From positions 930,001-994,000 of the forward strand of contig NZ_CP060138.2 of assembly GCF_016743795.2 (NCBI RefSeq): 64,000 nucleotides of DNA, written 5' to 3'. The notes beneath the pieces are model-generated. The model was given only the letters and a program-made list of their open reading frames with translations, searched no databases and had not been told where the DNA came from. This DNA is from Rickettsia tillamookensis (GTDB taxonomy: Bacteria > Pseudomonadota > Alphaproteobacteria > Rickettsiales > Rickettsiaceae). How positions within the stretch are numbered: the stretch's first letter is position 1; each line of letters begins with the position of its first letter. Below, piece by piece: positions 16,084 through 25,061 of this stretch. The translations under genes were made by a program, and so were the position numbers.

Positions 16084-16545
16084 TTAATCTTGTCTCTCAT
16101 GTTCAATAAGCCATTTTTTACGATCTAGCCCTGAGCCGTAGCCGCCAAGCTCGCCATTATTATTGATGATGCGATGACATGGAATAATTATAGCAAATTT
16201 ATTTGCTCCGTTAGCATTTGCAACGGCTCTATATGCTCTCTCTCTACCTATTAATTTAGCTTGAGTAAAGTAACTTCTTGTTTCACCGTAAGGTACATTC
16301 ATTAGCTCTTGCCATACTAATTTTTGAAATTCGCTTCCTAAAAGATATATAGGAGTATTAAATTTTTGCAAAGTACCATTAAAGTACAATTTTAACTCCT
16401 CTTCAATTGATAGCATCGGTTTAGTGCGAGCTTCAGTAATAGCTGATTTTGTTTTAGCTTTAAGTCTTTTAATTTTATGCTCTAACCCTTTACTTTCAGC
16501 AAAATCGAGCAAATAAAGCCTTTCTTCATCACTAACTGCCAGCAT
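16084..16545 (-). CDS. ogt: O6-methylguanine-DNA methyltransferase, paralogue of the Ada C-terminus, with a shifted 5' end
   Basis: The 153-residue frame matches the methyltransferase half of Ada. The active-site cysteine is C123 in IIPCHRIINNNGELGGYGSG, and the Asn-Arg DNA-binding helix (RAYRAVANANG) is present. The frame starts at an internal ATG (16545). Further upstream, an ATG at 16589 with AGG seven bases before it reads MSLKSAWL, which matches Ada KAAWLD. It then loses frame at CTCTC, where two extra bases separate it from DTPLGSML. The original gene probably began at 16589; the shorter product keeps the catalytic domain but lacks about 15 residues. The symbol is by function class. Confidence 0.75.
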   Translation of the reverse strand: MLAVSDEERLYLLDFAESKGLEHKIKRLKAKTKSAITEARTKPMLSIEEELKLYFNGTLQKFNTPIYLLGSEFQKLVWQELMNVPYGETRSYFTQAKLIGRERAYRAVANANGANKFAIIIPCHRIINNNGELGGYGSGLDRKKWLIEHERQD

Positions 16546-16722
16546 TGAACCAAGAGGCGTATCGAGAGCCAGGCAGATTTTAAACTCATTTGTTAACCTA
16601 AATATGATTTCTTAGTATTATATAGTAAAAGAAGTTGAATTATATACAATTTATACATTATCTTTTGATTTTTTTATTTAACAATTTTAATATTTAAGTA
16701 CAACAATTTATAGGTAATTATT

Positions 16723-17202
16723 ATGAAAAAAGCTCATGTTTTTAAATATTCTCAAGTAATTAAAACGGATAGAATAGCAACTATAACTCAATTTAGCCAA
16801 CACTCTTCTATAGAACCACAAAATGCTGGAACTATAGCTATAAATGAAGAAAAAGACGGCGGGGTAATAGACCAGTATAAAACCGGTAAAATCACTACCG
16901 AAGAATTTCGTATAGAAATGAATGAATTAATTGAAGAAACAGGCGGTAAACCTATTACAAATCTTGAAACATTTGATAAATGCTGGAATGCTATGTGCAT
17001 AGTAGAACCTGAAAAACTAGCAGAGTTATATAATTTACAACAGACGCATAAATTTCATATCCATATTGTAGGCGGTACAAACGAATTACAGCATAATTAT
17101 ATTCAGCAAGAAATACAAAAAGCCTCGATTAAACCTGATATTTCTTATACACTTTCATATGAACTCGGTACATTAGATAAGAAAAAATTAGAACATTATT
17201 GA
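16723..17202 (+). pseudogene. Autotransporter remnant, fragment 1 (HAD-like N-terminal region)
   Basis: This 159-residue frame, MKKAHVFKYSQVIKTDRIAT onward, has no visible signal peptide. Residues about 50-150 (YKTGKITTEEFRIEMNELIE, FDKCWNAMCIVEPEKLAELY, FHIHIVGGTNELQHNYI) resemble the cap and core II region of HAD-IA hydrolases. The nucleophile motif (DxD) that should precede them is absent. The frame ends at TGA (17200-17202), while the next frame is open at that point and continues with IEEYIQKEEKKE. A one-base shift has therefore split one gene. Homology to HAD is my reading and needs a profile search. Confidence 0.6.
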
Positions 17203-18424
17203 AGAATATATTCAAAAGGAAGAAAAGAAAGAAAATAAGGAAAGAAAAAAACAAGAAAATGAGGTAAAAGCAAAAAAAAGTGCAGAAGAGCAAGTGCAAC
17301 GTACGAGAGAACTCAGAGAATTAATAGTAAAACTCGGAGCACCGCCACCACCACCGATAAATGCAGAAATACCACTGAAAATAAAAAAAATAAAAGATCT
17401 CGAATTAAAAATAATAGAAAACAAAACAAATAATGGCACGAAAGAAGAAAGAAAAAGGCTGAAAGAAGAACTAGAAAAATCAAGGGCAGAGCTAGAAGCA
17501 CTGAAAAAAGAACAAGAAGAAGAAAGAATTCGTGTACTTAAAGAAAAATTAAAGGAAAAAGAAGAAGCAGAAGCGGAAAGAGTAGGACTTGCAGATGAAG
17601 CAGCAGCGGCAGAAGCAGAAAGACTAGCAGATGAAGAAGCAGCAAGATTAGAAGCAGAAAGACTAGCAGCTGAAGAAGCAGATAGAGCAAGACTGGCACG
17701 TGAAGCTGAAGAAGCAGAAAGACAAAGGCTAGCTGATGAAGCTGCAGAGAGACAAAGACTAGAAGCTGAAAGACAAAGACTTGCAAATGAAGCAGCAGCG
17801 GAAAGACAAAGACTTGCTGATGTAAGACTTGCAAATGAAGCTGCTGAAGCTGAAATTGCTGAAACTATAACCATGCAAACGGCAATAAAAGAAGATAAAG
17901 AGATGTTAAGTGCGGTGCATGATTTAAGTATTGTTCATAACATTCAACATATTAATAGTGATGTGATGTTTACTAGAATGAAGAATATTGCTGTGGTTGC
18001 TGCCGGTGATGAAGACGAAAAAGTTTTAGATAAAGGTGCTTGGGTATCAGCTATTTACGGTGTTAACAAGCAAGGTTCGCAAAAAGGATTGACCGGTTAT
18101 AGAGGTCATGCTTCCGGCGGTACTATCGGTTTTGATATCGGGTTTGATAATTTTAAAGATTTAGTCGGTATTGCTTATACTAAATTAGATTCAAAGTTTA
18201 AATCTAGCGGTAGTAAATTACATACTAATATTGATAGCCATATCGTAGCTTTATACGGTCAGAAAGAGTTGCCGAAAAACTTTACGATTCAAGGTATGTT
18301 TTCTTACAACCATAATATCATAAAGAGTAAAGTTAACCGTTTGGGTACTATTGCAAGCGGTAAGTATAAGAATGATAGCTATAATTTTGAAAGTTTATTA
18401 ATTACAAAGCAAGCAATAATATAA
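17190..18424 (+). pseudogene. Autotransporter remnant, fragment 2 (coiled-coil passenger and first half of barrel)
   Basis: The frame is open from 17190 with no start codon of its own before about 17294. It holds a proline run (APPPPPINAEIP) and a long Glu/Ala/Arg/Leu-rich coiled coil built of imperfect repeats like LADEAAERQRLEAERQRLAN (about 17460-17860). An autotransporter barrel follows (KGAWVSAIYGVNKQGSQKG; GYRGHASGGTIGFDIGFDN; YTKLDSKFKSSGSKLH). This is the Sca-type layout of Rickettsia surface proteins. A second frameshift near 18405 ends it at 18424; the barrel continues in another frame. The passenger is short for a Sca protein. Confidence 0.75.
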
Positions 18425-18855
18425 CGTTAACGCCAAATCTAGGTATAAGATACGGTCATATTAAAGACGGTACTTATCAAGAGAATGGAGTAGGTATCCA
18501 GCATTTAAGTGTTGCTTCTAAAAAGCAGCATGTGTGGGCTGGTATTGTGGGCGGTAGTATCGCTTTAGCTCCGCAGAGAGTAATTAGCGATATAAGCGTT
18601 ACGCCTAGCTTACAAGGTTCTGTAGAGAATTACTTTAATAGTAAGAGTAAAAAACTTAATACTAAAGTAAAATGGAAAGACAAAGAAGTTAACGAAACCG
18701 TTATGTTACCAAAACAACCTAAGATCGGTTACAATATCGGTGCTAGCGTTTTAACGGAGAAAAATAATGTAAGCGTAACACTTGAGTATAACTGCCACTT
18801 ACAGAAGAAATACCAAAGCCATCAAGGTTTTGTTAAGTTGAAAGTTAAGTTGTAA
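18405..18855 (+). pseudogene. Autotransporter remnant, fragment 3 (end of beta-barrel)
   Basis: In the frame shifted from fragment 2, the barrel resumes with NYKASNNITLTPNLGIRYGH, then HVWAGIVGGSIALAPQRVIS, YNIGASVLTEKNNVSVTLEY and a C-terminal strand ending VKLKVKL. The strand alternation and position confirm that it was once joined to fragment 2. No start codon or ribosome site serves it, so it is unlikely to be expressed by itself. With fragments 1 and 2 it forms a single decayed gene of about 2.1 kb. Confidence 0.72.
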
Positions 18856-18944
18856 TTTGAATGTACTGTTGCAAATAATTAAAATAAGTAGATTATGTGG
18901 AATTGTGGGTAACTTAAAAAGTTATCCATCAAATCCACATGTAA

Positions 18945-19365
18945 AAACTTCCGCAAATGCAGAGAAAGACTACCATAAGAAGAGGCTAAGAGAGCTTCAC
19001 GCTGAAAGCACTAAAATTGAAACTCGTATCGGTGGCTAATGGACTTATTTCTTGATGGTGAATTAAGCAAAGAAGACCACGAAGCAAAACGATTAGAATT
19101 AATACAAAAATGAGAAAATACCTTTAAGGAAATCGAAGCCCATAATAAAGCTGACGATAGTTTCGCAAATATGCTAATTTCCTTAGTGGAACTGGCTTCT
19201 AACGCTTATTAAGCGTTTACTGGTTCGACAATTGCCGAAAAAAGGCGATTAGTGAATTTAGTATTGGCAAGCCGTATATTAAAACCTGAAAAGCTTGACT
19301 TTAAGCTGCGTCCACCGTTTGACACCTTTATAGAAATACCGAAAAATGATGAATGGTGGAGATGA
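18945..19365 (+). pseudogene. Large serine recombinase, C-terminal remnant ending in tRNA-Ala
   Basis: A decayed frame reads NAEKDYHKKRLRELHAESTK and IETRIGG, then after a frameshift MDLFLDGELSKEDHEAKRLE, a TGA where an arginine or glutamine codon is expected, KADDSFANMLISLVELASNA, a TAA, TGSTIAEKRRLVNLVLASRI and a tail PFDTFIEIPKNDEWWR. This is the coiled-coil and C-terminal part of resolvase/invertase-type large serine recombinases. The catalytic N-terminus is missing. The stop codon (19363-19365) lies inside the 3' arm of tRNA-Ala on the other strand, which marks an old integration site. Confidence 0.75.
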
Positions 19366-19428
19366 AGGGAATCGAACCCTTGACCCTCTGCGTGCAAAGC
19401 AGATGCTCTACCCCTGAGCTACATCCCC
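19354..19428 (-). tRNA. tRNA-Ala (anticodon TGC)
   Basis: The minus strand folds as a full cloverleaf. The acceptor arm is GGGGATG / CATCTCC with discriminator A and an encoded CCA (19354-19356). The D-arm is AGCTCAGGGGTAGAGC. The anticodon stem-loop is TCTGC-TTTGCAC-GCAGA with anticodon TGC, and the T-arm contains GGTTCGATTCC. Its 3' end is shared with the tail of the recombinase remnant. Confidence 0.97.
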
Positions 19429-19460
19429 GATTTTATAGAAGATATATTATTTATAAGTAA

Positions 19461-19676
19461 TTAAGATAAGCTTTTAACTAATCCCCAAGGCAGTGGCTGA
19501 CCGTTACTTCCTACGACTAAATCTCCAGAAGATTCATATTCAGCAGCTAGAAAAGAATTTTGAGCAGCAATAAGCTTTACCGGTTTGATTTTCTGACCGT
19601 TATGAAAATATTCTTTAGCCTGTTCCCTAGAAGTTGGGTTATTTTTGGAAGCGGTTTTTGCTTTAGCTTTAGACAT
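19461..19676 (-). CDS. Small basic hypothetical protein
   Basis: This 71-residue protein reads MSKAKAKTASKNNPTSREQA, then KPVKLIAAQNSFLAAEYESS and GQPLPWGLVKSL. The first 15 residues are Lys/Ala-rich. No membrane segment or named domain is visible, and no strong Shine-Dalgarno precedes it. The mixture of a basic tail and a compact hydrophobic half looks like a real protein. It lies 33 bases beyond tRNA-Ala. Confidence 0.5.
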   Translation of the reverse strand: MSKAKAKTASKNNPTSREQAKEYFHNGQKIKPVKLIAAQNSFLAAEYESSGDLVVGSNGQPLPWGLVKSLS

Positions 19677-19782
19677 ACACTATTAACTTTTTCTTAAACT
19701 TGTGAAGAATATAAAACTTTTTCCTAAACTTGTCAATAACTACCGTCTAGTAATATCTCAGAAAATGATTATTCTTCCGTTA

Positions 19783-20448
19783 TTATTCACTTTCACCGGC
19801 TAATGCTACTTTAAATTCTGCTATTTCTGATACCGTTTTTCCGTCATATATACTAAACCCTACTCCTCTAAATTCTACTTTTGCATTAATATCAGCACCA
19901 TATGATAATAACAGTTTATATATTTCATCATCCGTAATATTTTTAGAAGTATATCGAACGTTTTTAGCAACCGCATGTAAAGGTGTTTCTCCGGATTTTC
20001 TTTGATCAACCGCAGCTCCTTTCTCAAGTAATAGTTTTGCTACATTCAAGTACTTACTGCTTACAGCTTCATATAAAGGCGGTCCTAGCAAAGCTTCCTC
20101 GTAACCGTTTACTGCAGCTCCTTTTGCTATTAGATATTCTGCCACTTCATAATGTCCATAACGTGCAGCTATATTTAAAGGAGTGTCCTTAAAAACATCA
20201 CAACACATATTAACATCTGCTTTTTTTGCTTTAACTAGCCAGTTAGCAACTTTTATTGCATTATTTGAAGATGCTGAAAATAATTCAGTAGTAGATATTG
20301 TTCGTAATTTATTTAAACCTTTTATTACATCTGCTCTATCAAGAGAGATAGCTTCTTTTAAAACATTTTCAAAACCATATCGATTTACATAAGACTTGAT
20401 ATCTTTTGATAACAGAGTTAAATTACACTTTAATAGTTCCTTTATCAT
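19783..20448 (-). CDS. Ankyrin-repeat protein, last gene of a three-gene run
   Basis: This 221-residue protein has about four ankyrin repeats. Cores are KDTPLNIAARYGHYEVAEYL with IAKGAAV, GPPLYEAVSSKYLNVAKLLL with EKGAAVD, and GETPLHAVAKN with IYKLLLSYGADIN. The N-terminal 65 residues are a degenerate repeat or a helical cap. It has no signal peptide. It starts 23 bases after the ribbon-helix-helix gene and follows the nucleotidyltransferase-HEPN gene on the same strand, so the three may form an operon. An effector role is possible; the position instead suggests a link to the toxin-antitoxin-like pair. Confidence 0.72.
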   Translation of the reverse strand: MIKELLKCNLTLLSKDIKSYVNRYGFENVLKEAISLDRADVIKGLNKLRTISTTELFSASSNNAIKVANWLVKAKKADVNMCCDVFKDTPLNIAARYGHYEVAEYLIAKGAAVNGYEEALLGPPLYEAVSSKYLNVAKLLLEKGAAVDQRKSGETPLHAVAKNVRYTSKNITDDEIYKLLLSYGADINAKVEFRGVGFSIYDGKTVSEIAEFKVALAGESE

Positions 20449-20471
20449 ATTCTACATAAATAAATTACCGA

Positions 20472-20762
20472 TTAACCAAACTTATCTAATTTTAAATATC
20501 CGGAAGCATATTTGTGTAAAACACTAGCAATAAGAGTTTGATAAGGTATTCCTTCTTGTGCTGCCACTCTTTTTATATGATTCAAATCATGTAACGGCAA
20601 TCTAATGTTAATTCTTTCCGATTTTTTAAAAAAATTAGCAGCTGCGATTTTAGCTATCTCCTTTTGCTTTTTTAGCTCTTCTTTGGATAACTCTAAAAGT
20701 TCACCTTTTTCAAAATAATCTAATATTTCTTGTTCTTCCTCTGTCAATTTATATTTTTTCAT
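20472..20762 (-). CDS. Ribbon-helix-helix (CopG-like) antitoxin-type protein
   Basis: This 96-residue protein has a charged helical N-terminus (LTEEEQEILDYFEKGELLEL). A ribbon-helix-helix DNA-binding motif follows: ERINIRLPLHDLNHIKRVAA and EGIPYQTLIASVLHKYASGY. This is the CopG-type antitoxin plan in which the acidic N-terminal part binds a toxin. A Shine-Dalgarno AAGG lies eight bases before the ATG. The usual BrnT or RelE partner is not adjacent. Instead a nucleotidyltransferase-HEPN gene ends 20 bases upstream, so that protein could be the partner, or the antitoxin may be orphaned. Confidence 0.75.
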   Translation of the reverse strand: MKKYKLTEEEQEILDYFEKGELLELSKEELKKQKEIAKIAAANFFKKSERINIRLPLHDLNHIKRVAAQEGIPYQTLIASVLHKYASGYLKLDKFG

Positions 20763-20782
20763 AATCTAAACCTTAGTTATTA

Positions 20783-21652
20783 TCAACCAATTCGCTTCAA
20801 GCAAATTCTTTCGGTGATTTCTTTTAATTTTTCTACTCTCTCAATAAGATAAAGCAGCTGTTCTTTAGTAATTTTATAGTTTTTATCATATCTCGCATCG
20901 ACATAAGCTTTGCGAAGTAATTTAAAACATTCTTTTTGTTCTGGCGTTACTATAGGAAATACTTGCAATAACTCGCTATTATAATTTGCCGCTCTGCTCC
21001 CTAATTTCTTTATATCGTGTAGTTTTGGTTTATAATTAGAAAAAACTAATAAAATAGTGCTATAAAGACTTTCCGTAGCTTGATGTAACTCAAAAGCACA
21101 TTTATTTAAATTATCTCTTAGTAAAATATTATGAACATCAACAAGACATTCGTTAGCATGTTTAAACCATTCTTCGTAATAATCTTTAGCAATTTCTTTC
21201 ATCTCGCTCCAAGGTAAATCTTTAGCTTCGCTTAAGGTAAATTCCTTGCTATCATATAAAAGAATGCCTTCTTTTTTTATATCCGTGTAAAAGTAACGCC
21301 CTTTCTCTAGCTGACTATTTATCTCATCTATTGATTCAAGAATTATGGATATCTCTGAATCATATGGGATAATCTGAGGCTTTATTACTCCCGTTTTCTC
21401 TAACCTTTTATATATATTATCTTCTAACCTTAAAGCAGTATATCCTTTATATTTACCTTTCTTCAGAATTATCAAAATATCGGTATCACTATGGTAACCG
21501 TTAGGGAGATCACGCACCCAATCGCCTCTAGCAAACGAACCATACAAGATAATCATAGCGATTTTATCCTGAGCAATATCTAAAATTTGCTGCACTATAA
21601 AATTAAGCCTAGCTTGGATTTTTAGAGAACGTTCAGGTAAAGTGGTTTTCAT
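20783..21652 (-). CDS. Minimal nucleotidyltransferase fused to HEPN domain (MNT-HEPN)
   Basis: I choose the ATG at 21652 (MKTTLPERSLKIQARLNF), with AGGG about eight bases upstream, over a TTG at 21667; this gives 289 residues. The N-terminal DNA polymerase-beta-type nucleotidyltransferase carries GSFARGDW and SDTDILI, the GS...DxD catalytic signature. The C-terminal helical part (NKCAFELHQATESLYSTILL; KAYVDARYDKNYKI) has the pattern of HEPN domains. As separate proteins, MNT and HEPN form toxin-antitoxin pairs in which MNT adenylylates and disarms HEPN. A fused form could be self-regulated or handle a small substrate as in kanamycin nucleotidyltransferases. Confidence 0.82.
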   Translation of the reverse strand: MKTTLPERSLKIQARLNFIVQQILDIAQDKIAMIILYGSFARGDWVRDLPNGYHSDTDILIILKKGKYKGYTALRLEDNIYKRLEKTGVIKPQIIPYDSEISIILESIDEINSQLEKGRYFYTDIKKEGILLYDSKEFTLSEAKDLPWSEMKEIAKDYYEEWFKHANECLVDVHNILLRDNLNKCAFELHQATESLYSTILLVFSNYKPKLHDIKKLGSRAANYNSELLQVFPIVTPEQKECFKLLRKAYVDARYDKNYKITKEQLLYLIERVEKLKEITERICLKRIG

Positions 21653-21738
21653 TATAATACCCTGCAATTTTTAAAAAGATTGTGTTTTCTTAAGAATTAA
21701 TGGCACGTTTTATGTCATTCCTGCGTGGATGCCACCCC

Positions 21739-22033
21739 GTCATTGCGAGCAGTCGTAGTACTTGCGTGGCAATCCAGAAAAATAATAAAAAAAATTCTGA
21801 TTTACAGAATTTTTTTTCTTCCTTGCTTCGTCAAAACTTGCAGTTTTTCCAGCGTTGTTGCATGGCTCGGCTTTGCCTTTGTCATCCCGTGATTTATTCA
21901 CGGGATCTAGTTAAAAATACTAATATTATTAGTATTTTTAGTTGTTTTACTGGATACCGTGGACAAGCCACGGTATGACACCGAGCGGGTTTTTTGAGCC
22001 ATGCAACAAAGCCAGTTTTTCCTCGCAATGACG
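21739..22033. repeat. Nested palindromic repeats: E containing C containing B
   Basis: The outer E ends are CGTCATTGCGAG (21739) and CTCGCAATGACG (22033). Inside lie C ends (GTTGTTGCATGGCTC / GAGCCATGCAACAA) and inside those a complete B element (21881-21979). A short inner hairpin (ATTCTGATTTACAGAAT) is also present on the left. The whole fills the gap between the MNT-HEPN gene and secA. Confidence 0.8.
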
Positions 22034-22107
22034 ACTCAGATATCCACGCAACAATGCCTCGCTGGAATGACATAGAGTAAAAATCGTAGGGTATTATAGG
22101 TTTTCAT

Positions 22108-24828
22108 CTACTCATTTGCACCATGACAATATTTATATTTCTTACCTGAACCGCACGGGCATAGCTCATTACGAGATACTCTACCCCAGCCTGTAGGATC
22201 ATCAGGATTTCTATCTTTAGGGTCAATACGTGATACGACAGGCTTAAGATCAGTCTCAATGCTACTTCCTGCATTATATTTACTAAATGCCGGATCTTCT
22301 CGACTTTCCTGCATATTTTTCTGAAGTTTTTTATGCTCAAGCGAAACATCTTCTTTTTGAATATGTTTTAAGTCAATATGGAAGTGATATACTGTTTGAA
22401 TAAATAATTCTTTTAAATTATTAAGCATCTGCTCGAATAAATTAAACGCTTCTCTTTTATACTCGCTAAGAGGGTCTTTTTGTGCATAAGCTCTAAGCGA
22501 TATCCCTTGTCTTAAATGATCTAAACTATATAAATGATCTTTCCAAACTTGATCAAGAGTAGTTAGTAAAATATATTTCACGGCATTATGCATTAACTCG
22601 CTACTATAGGCTTCTTCTTTTGACTTATATATATCATGAGCCATTTGTATAACGACCTTCGTGATTTCTTCTTCCGTTACATCACTTTTACTTACTAAAT
22701 TATGATCAAATTTTATAGAAAAGACACGATGTAATTCTACGCTTAAATTTTCTATATCCCAATCTTCTCTATAAGAGCCTACCGGCATAAAAGTTAATAC
22801 TATCTTTTTAGCGAGTTCCTCAGTAGTACTATTTAAGAAACCATAACTATCTTTAGATTTAATAATTTCAGTACGTTGCTCGTATATTATCTTACGTTGG
22901 TCATTCATTACATCATCAAAACGTAATAAATTTTTACGCATCTCGTAGTTATGTCCTTCAACTTTTTGCTGAGCTTTCTCAAGTGAACGACTAATCATCG
23001 GATGGTGTATGGCCTCTCCGTCTTTCAATCCAAGTGTTCTAAGAACTCCTGATATACGATCTGATGCAAAAATACGCATTAAATCATCATCAAGCGATAA
23101 GAAAAACTTAGTTTTTCCTGGATCACCTTGTCTACCCGATCTTCCTCTTAGCTGATTATCTATCCTACGGCTTTCATGCCTTTCCGTACCTATCACAAAT
23201 AAGCCACCCGCTTCAATAACCTGCTTCTTTTCTTCGGCAATTTGAGCTTTTATTTCAGCTATTTTAGCTTCATAATTATGTTCTTTATCCAGCTGTTCTA
23301 TTAACATTTCAGGATTACCGCCAAGCATAATATCGGTACCGCGTCCTGCCATATTGGTTGCAATCGTTACTGCCTTAAACCTACCTGCTTGAGCAATAAT
23401 AAAAGCTTCCTGTTCATGGAACTTAGCATTTAATACTTTGTGAGGGATTTTTTCTTTATTTAAAACGCTTGAAAGCTCTTCTGACTTTTCTATGCTTATC
23501 GTACCGACAAGTATAGGCTGACCACGATCGTAACAATCCCTAATTAGCTTTAAGATAGCATCATATTTTTCTTTTTTACTACCGTAAATCTCATCATCAA
23601 GGTCAAGCCTTGTAACTTTATTATGGGTTGGAACTGCAACCACATCGAGATTATATATGTCTTTTAGCTCCGGTGCTTCGGTCATAGCAGTACCGGTCAT
23701 ACCCGACAGTTTAGGATAATTACGGAAATAGTTTTGGAAAGTAATTGATGCAAGAGTTTGGTTCTCATTTTGAATTTTTACATTTTCTTTTGCTTCTAAT
23801 GCTTGATGTAACCCTTCCGAATATCTACGCCCTTCCATTACACGACCGGTAAATTCATCGATAATCATTACTTTACCCGCGCGGACCAAATAATCTACAT
23901 CAACAGTAAACATATTATGAGCTCTTAAGGCTTGATTAACATAATGCACTAAAGTTAAATTTTCAAAATCATATAAACCGGTATCAGGTTTTATAATATT
24001 TTCTTTACTTAAAAGTGATTCTATATGTGTAATGCCGGTTTCCGTTAAATTGATAGTCTTTAATTTTTCGTCTTTTTCAAAATCACTTGTATTAAGCAGG
24101 CGTACAATTTTATCGATTTTACCGTATAATTCTGAATTATCATTAACCGGACCTGAGATAACTAGCGGAGTTCTTGCTTCATCTATCAAAATTGAATCAA
24201 CCTCATCGATGATAGCAAAATTAAAAGGACGAAGTACTCGCTCCTGCAAGCTATACTTCATATTATCTCTTAAATAATCGAAACCGAGTTCATTATTTGT
24301 TGCATGAGTAATATCGGCATTATAGGCGGCTCGTTTTGCTTCATCAGGCATACCGGCAACAATACATCCAACCGATAAACCTAAAAAATTGTAAATTTTA
24401 CCCATGGAAGCAGAATCACGGCTTGCCAAATAATCATTCACGGTTACAACATGTACACCTTTTCCGGTTAAAGCATTTAAATAAGCAGGAAGCGTTGCAA
24501 CTAAGGTCTTACCCTCACCGGTACGCATTTCGGTAATCATGCCTCGGTGTAATATAAGCCCGCCTATAAGCTGAACATCAAAATGACGCATACCGCAAAC
24601 TCTTTTAGCTGCTTCCCTAACTACCGCAAACGCCTCATATACTATATCGTCTAAAATAGCTCCGTTTTTAAGCTTTTCTTTAAACTCTACAGTTTTATTC
24701 TTTAACTCCTCGTCTGATAATTTTTGTATAGCAGGCTCAAGCGAGTTAATTTTTGTAATTTCAGAAAATAGTTTTTTTACAGTACGATCATTTGCAGTAC
24801 CGAAAAGTTTTTTTAAAATAGAAAGCAT
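22108..24828 (-). CDS. secA: Preprotein translocase ATPase SecA
   Basis: This 906-residue SecA drives polypeptides through SecYEG. The Walker A loop is [20 protein letters not shown] (near residue 100). The DEAD-like box is [20 protein letters not shown], with the preprotein cross-linking domain, [20 protein letters not shown], the scaffold helix and the C-terminal zinc finger [14 protein letters not shown] that binds SecB or phospholipid. Full length and intact. It works with the SecD and YajC encoded at 39.5-41.5 kb. The two genes flanking it are not related in function. Confidence 0.98.
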   Translation of the reverse strand: MLSILKKLFGTANDRTVKKLFSEITKINSLEPAIQKLSDEELKNKTVEFKEKLKNGAILDDIVYEAFAVVREAAKRVCGMRHFDVQLIGGLILHRGMITEMRTGEGKTLVATLPAYLNALTGKGVHVVTVNDYLASRDSASMGKIYNFLGLSVGCIVAGMPDEAKRAAYNADITHATNNELGFDYLRDNMKYSLQERVLRPFNFAIIDEVDSILIDEARTPLVISGPVNDNSELYGKIDKIVRLLNTSDFEKDEKLKTINLTETGITHIESLLSKENIIKPDTGLYDFENLTLVHYVNQALRAHNMFTVDVDYLVRAGKVMIIDEFTGRVMEGRRYSEGLHQALEAKENVKIQNENQTLASITFQNYFRNYPKLSGMTGTAMTEAPELKDIYNLDVVAVPTHNKVTRLDLDDEIYGSKKEKYDAILKLIRDCYDRGQPILVGTISIEKSEELSSVLNKEKIPHKVLNAKFHEQEAFIIAQAGRFKAVTIATNMAGRGTDIMLGGNPEMLIEQLDKEHNYEAKIAEIKAQIAEEKKQVIEAGGLFVIGTERHESRRIDNQLRGRSGRQGDPGKTKFFLSLDDDLMRIFASDRISGVLRTLGLKDGEAIHHPMISRSLEKAQQKVEGHNYEMRKNLLRFDDVMNDQRKIIYEQRTEIIKSKDSYGFLNSTTEELAKKIVLTFMPVGSYREDWDIENLSVELHRVFSIKFDHNLVSKSDVTEEEITKVVIQMAHDIYKSKEEAYSSELMHNAVKYILLTTLDQVWKDHLYSLDHLRQGISLRAYAQKDPLSEYKREAFNLFEQMLNNLKELFIQTVYHFHIDLKHIQKEDVSLEHKKLQKNMQESREDPAFSKYNAGSSIETDLKPVVSRIDPKDRNPDDPTGWGRVSRNELCPCGSGKKYKYCHGANE

Positions 24829-24998
24829 TAAAGTCCTTATGATATTTTTAGTATTTTAGTACTTAAATATAGGTATATTTTATAAAATTATCAAATGTTA
24901 TAATTTTATTTAAATGAATAATTTTTTATTGAAAGGCATTTTTTTACTACAAATATTTGTAAATTATTATTAATAAATAAAATATTCTCAAATAGCTG

Positions 24999-25027
24999 TT
25001 GACGGTTATATATTATTTTTATAAAAT
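24999..25027 (+). promoter_or_regulatory. Candidate sigma-70 promoter of the PpiC foldase gene
   Basis: TTGACG (24999-25004) and TAAAAT (25022-25027) are separated by 17 bases, about 35 bases before the gene start. TATAAA two bases earlier is an alternative -10. The rest of the 220-base gap after secA is AT-rich and shows nothing else. Confidence 0.45.
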
Positions 25028-25061
25028 TTAAGCTTATGTTTAACACAATTATGAGTCATAA

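Noticed and set aside
16600..16722. Promoter for the autotransporter remnant
   Set aside because: The gap is so AT-rich that many TATAAT-like strings occur; none has a good -35 at proper spacing.
17212..17874. Long minus-strand frame rich in Ser, Ala and Leu
   Set aside because: It is the mirror of the Glu/Ala/Arg coiled coil on the plus strand. Composition follows from the repeated GAAGCAGAA-type codons; no ribosome site is present.
19209..19397. 62-codon minus-strand frame across tRNA-Ala
   Set aside because: It reads through the tRNA and the recombinase remnant on the opposite strand.
21653..21667. TTG start of the MNT-HEPN gene
   Set aside because: The ATG at 21652 has a well-placed AGGG upstream, which the TTG start would bury.
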